A stretch of 64,000 bases of DNA, taken from NCBI RefSeq assembly GCF_036242395.1, contig NZ_CP108458.1:2914001-2978000 (forward strand), written 5' to 3'. The notes below the pieces were generated by a model, which worked only from the letters and a program-made list of their open reading frames with translations, was not told where the DNA came from and did not search any database. Both the position numbers and the translations under genes were made by a program. Source of the DNA: Kitasatospora sp. NBC_01266 (GTDB lineage: Bacteria; Actinomycetota; Actinomycetes; Streptomycetales; Streptomycetaceae). This document shows, piece after piece, positions 1 to 7,491 of this stretch (positions are counted from its first letter, which is position 1; the number at the start of each line of letters is the position of its first letter).

Positions 1-1033
1 CGCGGAGCTCGGCGATGGCCGCCTGCGCCTCCTCGTGCGCCTCGACGATCACCCGCATCGCCTCCGGCGGCACGTCCTTGAGCGTCTTGCGGGCCAGGCC
101 CAGGTTCATCGCGAGCGAGACCAGCCGCTGCTGGGCGCCGTCGTGCAGGTCGCGTTCGATCCGGCGGCGCTCGGCGTCGGCGGCGTCCACCACGCCGGCC
201 CGGCTCTCCGCCAGGTCCTCCACCCGGCGCTCCAGCTCGTGTGCCCGGCTGGGCCCGAGCAGCGCGCGGGCGGCCCGCCGGTCCATCCGGGCCACTCGGA
301 CGAGCAGCCAGGGGCCCGCGAAGAGCAGGGCCACCCCGACCGCGGTGAAGAGCAGGTCGTTGACCGAGGTCCTGGTGGTGTCGCGGACCAGGTTGCCGCG
401 CGGCACCAGCGCGTGCCAGGCGAAGACGGTGGACATGGTCAGCCCCGCCCCGACGCTGATCAGCCCCAGCAGGCCGAACAGGGCCAGGCTCGGGCCGATC
501 AGCACGTGGTAGCCGGCCTGGCGCCAGGTCGACTCCGAGCGGAACCAGGCCAGCAGGCGCATCGGCGCCGGGGTGCCGGGCGGTGCCAGCGGCGGGTGCG
601 GACGGATCTCCAGGTCGCCCAGGGCCCGGAAGCGGCCGCGCTGGGCGAGGGTCAGGGCCGGCAGGAAGAGCAGCAGCAGCACGATGAGCGCGACGAGCAG
701 CTTGGTCAGCGTGACCAGGAGGAGCAGCGGGATCAGGAACGGCAGGCCGGCGGCGACCAGCCGCAGCTCGCACAGGGCCATGGCGGACCAGGGCGCGATG
801 TGCGCGGGGCGCGGGGCGGGCGCGGGACGCTCGTCCCGGCGGGCGTCGGGGTCCGCGTCCGGTCCTGCGTCGGGGTCTGCGGTGCGTCCTGGGCCGGGTC
901 CTGCGCCGGGTCCTGCGCTGGGTCCGCTGTGCTGCTGATCGGCGCTGTGGTCGGAGAGCCAGGCCAGGCTCGGGTGCGCCGTCCCCCGGCGGATCTTCTC
1001 GCGCAGTCGGCGCAGCCCGCTGGTCCTGATCAC
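1..1033 (-). CDS. Two-component sensor histidine kinase (HisKA_3 type), 3' end cut by window edge
   Basis: The reading frame runs from a GTG at 1033 to beyond base 1, so only the N-terminal ~344 residues are present. It opens with a short basic stretch, then a Gly/Pro/Asp-rich linker (about residues 35-85), two hydrophobic pairs of likely membrane segments, and a dimerisation helix with the motif ERDLHDGAQQR near residue 295, the phospho-acceptor His of HisKA_3 (NarL-associated) kinases. The ATPase domain lies outside the window. Such kinases phosphorylate a LuxR-type response regulator, usually encoded just downstream, here off the window. The start is not fixed by a clear ribosome site. The family assignment is firm; the signal sensed is unknown. 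Confidence 0.9.
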   Translation of the reverse strand, partial: MIRTSGLRRLREKIRRGTAHPSLAWLSDHSADQQHSGPSAGPGAGPGPGRTADPDAGPDADPDARRDERPAPAPRPAHIAPWSAMALCELRLVAAGLPFLIPLLLLVTLTKLLVALIVLLLLFLPALTLAQRGRFRALGDLEIRPHPPLAPPGTPAPMRLLAWFRSESTWRQAGYHVLIGPSLALFGLLGLISVGAGLTMSTVFAWHALVPRGNLVRDTTRTSVNDLLFTAVGVALLFAGPWLLVRVARMDRRAARALLGPSRAHELERRVEDLAESRAGVVDAADAERRRIERDLHDGAQQRLVSLAMNLGLARKTLKDVPPEAMRVIVEAHEEAQAAIAELR

Positions 1034-1088
1034 GTCGGACAGCTTAGGGGGACGCTCCGGCGGCAGTCAGTGCAGTGGGGTGCCGGTG

Positions 1089-1112
1089 GGGGGTGTAGCT
1101 AGGTACACCCCC
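1089..1112. promoter_or_regulatory. Perfect 9-bp inverted repeat, probable operator
   Basis: The arms GGGGGTGTA (1089-1097) and TACACCCCC (1104-1112) are separated by 6 bp. The site lies in the gap between the divergent kinase gene (start 1033) and the unknown gene starting at 1194. Its size and position suit a dimeric DNA-binding protein, possibly the cognate response regulator acting on both genes. No run of T follows, so a terminator is less likely. Confidence 0.45.
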
Positions 1113-1193
1113 AAGACGGGACCCCACGCCACAGACCCGGGCCGCCGGAACCGGCAGGCTTGGGACTGTCGGAAAGCGGAGGACGGACGGCGG

Positions 1194-1673
1194 ATGGCGA
1201 CGAGCCACGTGGTGGTCCTGATGAACGGGGTGGCACGGATGAACGCGACGCGCGAAGCCCGGCCGGCGGCGGGCGGGCGGAACCCCGCCATGACCTGGCC
1301 CGCCGAGGGGCCGTGGTCGGTCCGCCTGGCCACCGGCCGCGCCGGGCGCCCGGCGCTGGAGGTCTACGAGCACGGCGAACTGCTCGACGTGCTGGTGACC
1401 AGCACGCTCGGTGGCCAACTGCTGCGCGGCGCCCGCCGCGCCGTCGACGGGGAGCAGCCGAGCGGCCTCGCCTGGGGGCGGCTGGACGCGACCGGGCGGC
1501 TGCCCGAGGTCGTCTTCGCCAGCGGCCGGCTGCGGCCCCTGTGGCGCGCGGCCGAACTGCGGGAGCTCGACGGCGGCTTCTGGCTGGCCACCGCGCCGGG
1601 GCCGCTGGCGGGCGTGGTGGCCAGCTGGGCGGACGGGCGGCGGGAGCGGCTGCGACCGTCCCGGGCGTACTGA
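1194..1673 (+). CDS. Hypothetical protein, 159 aa
   Basis: No family is recognised. The ATG at 1194 is chosen because GGAGGAC lies about 10 bases upstream. The predicted protein begins MATSHVVVLMNG and has no signal peptide or membrane segment. It contains a Glu/Leu-rich central part (about residues 55-75, with YEHGELLDVLV) followed by alternating hydrophobic and charged residues that suggest a small beta-rich fold. Third-position GC is high, as in real genes of this genome. It is divergent from the sensor kinase and shares the palindrome at 1089-1112, so it may be controlled by that system. The stop codon is the first unit of a 9-bp tandem repeat. Confidence 0.6.
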   Translation: MATSHVVVLMNGVARMNATREARPAAGGRNPAMTWPAEGPWSVRLATGRAGRPALEVYEHGELLDVLVTSTLGGQLLRGARRAVDGEQPSGLAWGRLDATGRLPEVVFASGRLRPLWRAAELRELDGGFWLATAPGPLAGVVASWADGRRERLRPSRAY

Positions 1674-1706
1674 GGTACCTGAGTCATCTGAGTTGTCTGA
1701 GCTGTC
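1671..1706 (+). repeat. Four 9-bp tandem repeats carrying in-register TGA codons
   Basis: Units TGAGGTACC, TGAGTCATC, TGAGTTGTC and TGAGCTGTC follow each other directly. The first TGA is the stop codon of the gene ending at 1673, and each later unit repeats an in-frame TGA. The array looks like replication slippage of the gene end. Confidence 0.6.
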
Positions 1707-1755
1707 TGTGGTGGCCCGACGCGGCCGACCGCACCGACGCACCGGGGGGATCGCG

Positions 1756-2172
1756 ATGAGTACCAGGATCAAGCACCTGCACATCGCGCTGCTCGGCGGC
1801 GCCGGCCTGGCGCTGCTGCCGTGGATCGTCGTGCTGGCGCTGACCCTGCACCACGCGGCCGGCTGGGTCGTCCTGGACGTCGCCGAGGCCGCCGCGCTGC
1901 TCGGCGCGGCCCGGCTGCTGCGCACCGGCCACCGCCTGCACCGACCGGTCGCCGCGCTGGCCGCCGTCCTGCTGCTGGCCGACGCCGGGTGGGACGTCGG
2001 CACGGCGGGCGCCCGGTCGGCGCTGCTGGTCGCGCTCGCGATGGCGGTGCTCGCCGAGCTGCCGCTGGCGGCGCTCTGCGCGGGGCTGGCGCTGCGGGGG
2101 TCGGCGCCGTGCCGCCCGGCGGTCGCGGGCCGGCCGACCGCCGATCACTACGCGCTGGCCCTGGCGGCCTGA
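1756..2172 (+). CDS. Small integral membrane protein, 138 aa, unknown function
   Basis: The start is the ATG at 1756, preceded by a GGGGGGA ribosome site. The protein has four hydrophobic segments separated by short basic loops (for example LLRTGHRLHRP), so it is probably a four-helix inner membrane protein. No catalytic motif is visible and no family is recognised. It lies 82 bp downstream of the preceding unknown gene on the same strand, so the two may be co-transcribed and belong with the neighbouring sensor kinase; that link is inference from position only. Confidence 0.65.
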   Translation: MSTRIKHLHIALLGGAGLALLPWIVVLALTLHHAAGWVVLDVAEAAALLGAARLLRTGHRLHRPVAALAAVLLLADAGWDVGTAGARSALLVALAMAVLAELPLAALCAGLALRGSAPCRPAVAGRPTADHYALALAA

Positions 2173-2358
2173 GCCGGGAGTGGAGGGACGCCAGCGGGGA
2201 AGCGCACGCGTTTCGCAAGCGCCGGTGCAATGTTACTGAATAGTCATCCAATGGTCCGTCCAGGTTGTTCCGCTCACGACAGCGACCCGCCATCATGAGC
2301 CACCGGCCGCGCCGTTCGTCGAGTACGTGGCCCCCAACCCACCACTCCTGGACGGACG

Positions 2359-4311
2359 ATGAAGACGTTCGCGACCCGCGCCACAGCCACCGGCGCCGCA
2401 CTGTTCTCGCTGCTGGCCTGGTCGACCGGCACCGGTGCGGCCACCGCGCCGGACGCCGCCACCACGGCAACCGCTGCCGCCGCCCGCCCGGCGGTGCTGA
2501 CCGGCCGTCAGCTCGCCGACTCGTGGACCGGCCCGCTGAGCACCAAGGGCCGGTACATCGTGGACGCCAACGGGCAGCGGTTCAAGCTGATGTCCGGCAA
2601 CTGGGAAGGCGCGCAAGGCACCTGGACCGGCAGCGGGGACGTCGACGACCCGGCGAACAACGAGCACGGCGAGCCCTCGAACAACATGCCGCTGGGCCTG
2701 GACCGGGCGCCGATCGCCACCATCCTGGCCGGGTTCCACAGCCTGGGCATCAACAGCATCCGGCTGCCGTTCTCCAATGCGCTGATCCACAACACCACTC
2801 CGGTGCCGGACGCGTCGGTCGCCGCCAACCCGCAGCTGCGCGGCGACACCCCGCTGCAGGTCTACGACGCCGTGGTGGCCGCGCTGACCGGTGACGGCTT
2901 CGCGGTGATCCTCAACAACCACACCACCACGGCTCGCTGGTGCTGCGGCCTGGACGGCAACGAGCGCTGGAACAGCGGCCAGACCACCCAGCAGTGGGAG
3001 GCCGACTGGCTGTTCATGGTGCGGCGCTACCAGTCCAACAAGCGCGTGGTCGGTGCCGACCTGCGCAACGAGGTGCGCCGCGACGTCACCGACGACCCCA
3101 ACTGGGGCTGGGGCGACGACCATGACGAGAACGCCGCCTTCGAGGAGGCCGGCAACCAGATCCTCCAGGCCGACCCGGACATGCTGATCATCATGGAGGG
3201 CATCAACTGGACCGGTATCCCGCTGAACGGGCTGCCGCACGGACGGCCGATGCTGACCCCGGTCGCCACCCTCTCCAACACCCTGATCGAGTCGAACAAG
3301 CTGGTCTACTCGGCGCACTTCTACTCCTACACCGGCCCCGCCAACTCCGGTGCGAGCAGCGGCCTGGGCGTCACCAGCGACCCGCGCTACGAGGACTTCA
3401 CGCCCGCCCAGCTCGCCCAAGTGGTCAACCAGGAGGCGCTGTTCGTCACCCAGTCGGGCCAGCACTTCACCGCGCCGGTCTGGGTGAGCGAGTTCGGCGC
3501 GGCCGGACGCGGCGAGAGCGACCCCAAGGAGGTCACCTGGTTCGACAGCTTCACCGACATCCTGGCCGCCAACGACACCGACTTCGCGATCTGGCCGCTG
3601 GTCGGCTGGACCGACAGCACCGGTGCGCCGATGGACAACTGGGCCATGCTCTCGTACGACGCCAACGGCAACCAGCTGAGCGTCAACGACCCCGGTGACT
3701 GGCGCGCCGCCGACTGGAACAAGCTGGTCACCGCGCCAAGCCTGACCGGCCCGGTGCCGGACGTGAACCACTGGAACATGCTCGACCTCGACCACACCGA
3801 CTACGACGTCTCGGCGGCCATGCTCGCGCTGCCCGACTGGGACTCCGGCGCCCGCAAGGGCGCCTGCCCCGACAGTGAGCGCCTGACGGGCCTGGGCCGC
3901 AGCAGCAGCCGGGGCCTGTGCACGGACGCCGGCGAGCCCGCGAAGAGCGGGGCGCCGAACGTGGTGGTCACCGACGAGCGGTACGTCACGGACGGCGACT
4001 GGGCGGTGGGGTACAACAAACTGCAGTGCCCCGACGGCGACTTCGCGGTGGGTTACAGCGTGCGCGGCGGCGCGATGTCCTCGCTGCTCTGCGCGCCCGC
4101 CGCGCAGGCGCTGCCGGGCGGCGGGCGGGACGTCTGGTTCGACCACGGCGACAACCGGCCGAGCAGCGGCGGGTCCAGCGGCAGCGACTGGGCCTCCGGG
4201 GACTACAAGGGGCAGTGCGGCGACAACGAGTACGTGGCGGGTGTCGCGTACACCTGGCAGTGGGTGCAGGAGGGCGTCCCAGACGCCCTGCTCTGCCGGC
4301 CACTGAGCTGA
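2359..4311 (+). CDS. Secreted glycoside hydrolase family 5 (cellulase-like) enzyme
   Basis: This is a 650-residue exported enzyme. Residues 1-30 look like a Sec signal peptide. The catalytic (beta/alpha)8 region spans about residues 50-460. The motif RNE places the acid/base Glu at 238, and WVSEFGA places the nucleophile Glu at 378, the usual GH5 pair for retaining hydrolysis of beta-linked glycans. Actual substrate (cellulose, mannan, a glycolipid or other) cannot be read from sequence. After about residue 500 come two short Cys-containing stretches sharing a (D/N)xxxAVGYxxxxxxxxxLLC pattern, a probable duplicated non-catalytic module. It stands alone with its own 186-bp upstream region, convergent with the SDR gene. 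Confidence 0.88.
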   Translation: MKTFATRATATGAALFSLLAWSTGTGAATAPDAATTATAAAARPAVLTGRQLADSWTGPLSTKGRYIVDANGQRFKLMSGNWEGAQGTWTGSGDVDDPANNEHGEPSNNMPLGLDRAPIATILAGFHSLGINSIRLPFSNALIHNTTPVPDASVAANPQLRGDTPLQVYDAVVAALTGDGFAVILNNHTTTARWCCGLDGNERWNSGQTTQQWEADWLFMVRRYQSNKRVVGADLRNEVRRDVTDDPNWGWGDDHDENAAFEEAGNQILQADPDMLIIMEGINWTGIPLNGLPHGRPMLTPVATLSNTLIESNKLVYSAHFYSYTGPANSGASSGLGVTSDPRYEDFTPAQLAQVVNQEALFVTQSGQHFTAPVWVSEFGAAGRGESDPKEVTWFDSFTDILAANDTDFAIWPLVGWTDSTGAPMDNWAMLSYDANGNQLSVNDPGDWRAADWNKLVTAPSLTGPVPDVNHWNMLDLDHTDYDVSAAMLALPDWDSGARKGACPDSERLTGLGRSSSRGLCTDAGEPAKSGAPNVVVTDERYVTDGDWAVGYNKLQCPDGDFAVGYSVRGGAMSSLLCAPAAQALPGGGRDVWFDHGDNRPSSGGSSGSDWASGDYKGQCGDNEYVAGVAYTWQWVQEGVPDALLCRPLS

Positions 4312-4344
4312 TGTCCCCTATTTCGAAGGTTTTCTGACGTCTGG

Positions 4345-5202
4345 TCAGTTGAGCGGCGCGGCCGACCGGGGAACCGGGAAGCTGCGCCGCATTACCGCGT
4401 CGAAGGCGGCGTCCGGCAGCAGCCGCCGGGCGGTCATCACCACCCGCGAGAGCCCGCCGATCGCATACCGGGCGCGCGGCCGGGCCGTGGTGGCCGCCCG
4501 CACGATGACCCGGGTGGCCGCCTCGGCGGACACCGCGCCGCCTCGCCGGGTGAAGCTCTTGTGGGCGTACATGTCGGCGAGTTCGGCGCGGAAGCTGCCG
4601 TACGGGTCGTCGGCAGCCGGCGCTGTGTGCATGGTGTCCACCGCCGTGCCCGCGAACTCGGTGATGGTGGGCCCGGGTTGGACCACCACCACGTCGATCC
4701 CGAACGGCGCCACCTCGAGGCGCAGCGAGTCGCTGATCGCCTCCACCGCGTGCTTGCTGGCGTGGTAGAAGGCCCCGCCAGGCGGCGAGAACCGGCCGGC
4801 CATCGAGGAGATGTTGACGATCCGGCCGCGTCCGGCCGCCCGCATGCCCGGCAGCACCAGCTGGGTCAGCCGGACCAGCCCGAACACGTTGGTGTCGAAC
4901 TGCGCCCGCACCTCGGCCGGTTCGGCCGACTCGACGGGCTGGTGCAGCCCGTACGCCGCGTTGTTGACCAGCAGCTCGACCGCGCCGTGCCGCTGCTCGA
5001 TCTCCCGCACGGCGGCGACCATCGAGGCCTCGTCCGTGACGTCCAGCGCGAGGGTGTGCAACCCCTGGGCGGCCAGGTCGGCGATCGACTCCGGGCGGCG
5101 CGCGGTGGCGTACACCCGGTGGCCCAGGCGGTGCAGCGCCAGCGCCGTCTGCCGGCCCATGCCGGAGGAGCAGCCGGTGATCAGGACGGTCTTCGCACTC
5201 AA
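4345..5202 (-). CDS. SDR-family NAD(P)-dependent oxidoreductase
   Basis: This 285-residue protein has classical short-chain dehydrogenase features: the cofactor motif TGCSSGMG (residues 9-16), NNAA (80-83), a catalytic Ser in the ISS stretch (131-133) and YHASK with Tyr146 and Lys150. The Arg pair after the first strand (ATARR) hints at NADP(H). The start is a TTG at 5202, one base after the stop of the upstream tetR-type gene, with AAGGA placed correctly before it. The two genes are translationally close, so the oxidoreductase is probably repressed by that TetR protein. The substrate is unknown. Confidence 0.9.
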   Translation of the reverse strand: MSAKTVLITGCSSGMGRQTALALHRLGHRVYATARRPESIADLAAQGLHTLALDVTDEASMVAAVREIEQRHGAVELLVNNAAYGLHQPVESAEPAEVRAQFDTNVFGLVRLTQLVLPGMRAAGRGRIVNISSMAGRFSPPGGAFYHASKHAVEAISDSLRLEVAPFGIDVVVVQPGPTITEFAGTAVDTMHTAPAADDPYGSFRAELADMYAHKSFTRRGGAVSAEAATRVIVRAATTARPRARYAIGGLSRVVMTARRLLPDAAFDAVMRRSFPVPRSAAPLN

Positions 5203-5203
5203 T

Positions 5204-5803
5204 TCAGGAGTCCTTTGCGCTGAGGAGGGACCAGACGGCCTGCTCGGCCCGGTCGCGTTCGGCCTGGGGCAGATCGGTGACGGCGGCGGGCCGGATCGCC
5301 CGCAGCAGTCCGGCGAAGGCGCCGAGCGCCAGCGCTACCAGGAGCTGCGGCTCGCCCTCGCGGATCGCCCCGGCCTGCTGGCCACGTGCGATGAAGTCCG
5401 CTGCCAGCTGGTCGAGTTCGGCGGCCAGCGCCCGGCTCTCGGCGTCCAGGAAGGTGTCGTGCTGCTGGTGCTCCAGGAACGCGAAGGCGGCCGGTCGGCT
5501 GCCCGCGAACCGGGTGAACCCGGCCCAGAACTGCCCGAACTCGCCCCTGATCGACTCGGCGGGGGCCGCCGTCGCGGCGGCGAGGTGGGCGATCAGGTCG
5601 CGCTTGGCGTCCTGGAAGGCCGCGTTGCCGAGCGCTTCCTTGCTGGGGAAGTACCGGTAGATGCTGCCCACCCCGACCCCGGCGCGCGCCGCGACGGCGG
5701 GCATCTGGGCGCCCTCGTAGGTGCGGTCGGCGAACAGCGCGATGGCGGCGTCCAGGAGGAGCTGGGCGGTGTCTTGGTGTCGGGGCACGGAATGAATGTT
5801 CAT
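5204..5803 (-). CDS. TetR-family transcriptional regulator
   Basis: The protein is 199 residues from the ATG at 5803. Its N-terminal helix-turn-helix is clear: AQLLLDAAIALF, then PAVAARAGVGVGSIYRYFPSK, the most conserved TetR signature. The C-terminal ligand-binding half is hydrophobic and helical with no recognisable specificity. It is followed directly by the SDR gene, which it probably controls, and its own start codon lies inside an 8+8 bp palindrome, suggesting autorepression. An alternative GTG start at 5788 would place the operator immediately upstream of the coding region. No strong ribosome site precedes either start. Confidence 0.88.
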   Translation of the reverse strand: MNIHSVPRHQDTAQLLLDAAIALFADRTYEGAQMPAVAARAGVGVGSIYRYFPSKEALGNAAFQDAKRDLIAHLAAATAAPAESIRGEFGQFWAGFTRFAGSRPAAFAFLEHQQHDTFLDAESRALAAELDQLAADFIARGQQAGAIREGEPQLLVALALGAFAGLLRAIRPAAVTDLPQAERDRAEQAVWSLLSAKDS

Positions 5804-5806
5804 TCC
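5789..5806. promoter_or_regulatory. Palindromic operator overlapping the tetR start
   Basis: On the + strand the arms are GGAATGAA (5789-5796) and TTCATTCC (5799-5806), a perfect inverted repeat with a 2-bp centre. It covers the predicted initiation codon of the TetR gene. Sites of this shape are typical autoregulatory operators of TetR proteins; binding here would also block the downstream SDR gene. Confidence 0.6.
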
Positions 5807-6036
5807 GGACGCCGTGGATGTCAAGCGTCCGGGGTCCACCACCGCTGCTGCGGACCGGACCCGGGACCGGGGTCCTGGTCCGGGTGCCACGGGGGTCCCT
5901 GGTCCCCTGCGCGATCTCGTCCCGCGCTCGGAGGAGAAGGCACCGGCCGGGTGATGAGCTGAGGATCGACCAGGAATCCCCGGCAGCTTCCGAGTTCGTC
6001 ACCGATGCCGGCTGTTCGAGTTGAGGAGTGATCGGC

Positions 6037-7401
6037 ATGACCGAGAACACGACGGTAGGGCGACGCCCGCTGCTGATGGCGGCAGCGGCCACGGTGGGTG
6101 CACTGCTGGTCCCCACGCCGGCCTACGCGGCCCAGCAGACCCCGGCGCCCGCCCCGGCGCAGCCTGACGGCCAGGACCTGGTCCGCGCCCTCGATCGGGC
6201 GGCCCACCCGCTGCGGTCGACGGCGCCGGGCCCGGACATGGCCGACCTGCGCCCCCTGGGGACGATGATCGGCAACGCCACGGTGGTGGGCCTGGGCGAG
6301 GCCACGCACGGGTCGCACGAGTTCTTCACCCTGAAGGAGCGGGTCTTCCGGTATCTCGTCGAGGAGAAGGGCTTCACCACCTTCGCCCTGGAGATCGGCT
6401 GGCCGTCGGGACTGCTGATCGACGACTACATCCAGAGCGGCCGTGGCGACGCGCGCCAGGTCGTGCAACAGGCCCTGGGCGGATCGCCGTTCGGGCGCGA
6501 GGAGTTCCTGCACCTGGTCGAGTGGATGCGGGACCACAACCGGCGCCGCCCCGGCCAACGGGTCCACTTCATGGGCGACGACATCGCCGCTCCCCGGATG
6601 GGCGACGAATTCTTCCAGCGGGTGACGGGCTACGTCGGCCGGACCTACCCGCAGCTGCTGGCGCGCTTCACCGAGCTCTACACTGGCCTGCGCCCGCTGG
6701 ACGACGTCTTCGCCTACCTGAAGCAGGTACCGCAGGCGGACCGGCAGCGGCTGGCGGCCAACGCCCAGCAGGCCCTGGATCTGCTGGCAGGCCAACCAGG
6801 CGCGGGCGGCGAGGAGTTCGAGTGGACGGTGCAGCACGCCCGGTCCATCGCGCAGACCGCCGCGTTCCTCGCCCACGACTTGGGCAATCCCGCGGAGGTG
6901 ACCGCCGCGGAGCTCTACCGCGACCAGCTGATGGCCGACAACATCATCTGGTGGCAAAGGCACACCGGCCACCGGATGATGCTGTCGGCGCACGACCAGC
7001 ACGTGTCCTATGTGACCGCCCAGCCCGAGGAGTACCCGAAGATGCAGGGCGCGTTCCTGCGCGACACGCTCGGCAGCGCCTACCTCGCCATCGGAACCAC
7101 CTTCGACCAGGGCTCCTTCCTGTCGGAGGCCCAGAGCCTGGACGGCTCGTGGCAGAAGTACACGGCGGACGCGGCCCCTTCCGGCAGCAATGAGTACACC
7201 CTCGCGCAGGTCCGCTACCCCGACTTCTACCTCGACACCCGCAACGCCCCGGCCCCGGCCCGCGCCTGGCTGCGCACCGCCCGCCCGACCCGCCAGATCG
7301 GCACCCAGTACCCCTGCCCGCTCGAAGACGTCGCGCTCGGCTTGTCCTTCGACCTCCTCGTCCACCTCCACCAGGTACGGGAGGCCGACCTGCTGCGCTG
7401 A
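6037..7401 (+). CDS. Erythromycin esterase family protein, probably Tat-exported
   Basis: The 454-residue product belongs to the erythromycin esterase (Ere-like hydrolase) family: the motif GLGEATHGSHEFF carries the conserved Glu and His of the active site, and later conserved segments LEIGWPSG and LSAHDQHVSY are present. The N-terminus has a twin-arginine style leader (GRRPLLM followed by a hydrophobic run ending AYA), so the enzyme is likely exported by Tat, unlike cytoplasmic EreA/EreB. The ATG at 6037 follows GAGGAG with good spacing, whereas the GTG at 6028 overlaps that site. Macrolide hydrolysis is known for only some family members, so the substrate is uncertain. It is divergent from the TetR/SDR pair. 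Confidence 0.85.
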   Translation: MTENTTVGRRPLLMAAAATVGALLVPTPAYAAQQTPAPAPAQPDGQDLVRALDRAAHPLRSTAPGPDMADLRPLGTMIGNATVVGLGEATHGSHEFFTLKERVFRYLVEEKGFTTFALEIGWPSGLLIDDYIQSGRGDARQVVQQALGGSPFGREEFLHLVEWMRDHNRRRPGQRVHFMGDDIAAPRMGDEFFQRVTGYVGRTYPQLLARFTELYTGLRPLDDVFAYLKQVPQADRQRLAANAQQALDLLAGQPGAGGEEFEWTVQHARSIAQTAAFLAHDLGNPAEVTAAELYRDQLMADNIIWWQRHTGHRMMLSAHDQHVSYVTAQPEEYPKMQGAFLRDTLGSAYLAIGTTFDQGSFLSEAQSLDGSWQKYTADAAPSGSNEYTLAQVRYPDFYLDTRNAPAPARAWLRTARPTRQIGTQYPCPLEDVALGLSFDLLVHLHQVREADLLR

Positions 7402-7405
7402 CATG

Positions 7406-7447
7406 CGGGTGGGGTGCCGGTACGGTTTCGTACCGGCACCCCACCCG
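7406..7447. terminator. Bidirectional hairpin terminator
   Basis: A perfect 19-bp stem (arms 7406-7424 and 7429-7447) closes a GTTT loop. It starts four bases after the stop of the esterase gene and lies 44 bp before the end of the convergent protease gene, so it can end both transcripts. No T-run is present, as is common in high-GC actinomycetes. Confidence 0.85.
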
Positions 7448-7491
7448 GGGCCTACTGGTCCAACTGGCTTGCGAGGAACCGGATCAGCGGA

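Noticed and set aside
35..1102. + strand gene at the left edge
   Set aside because: It is the complement of a clear histidine kinase with ERDLHDGAQQR on the minus strand.
1671..1706. CRISPR-like array
   Set aside because: The units are only 9 bp with no spacers. No array with 20-40 bp repeats and unique spacers exists in the window.
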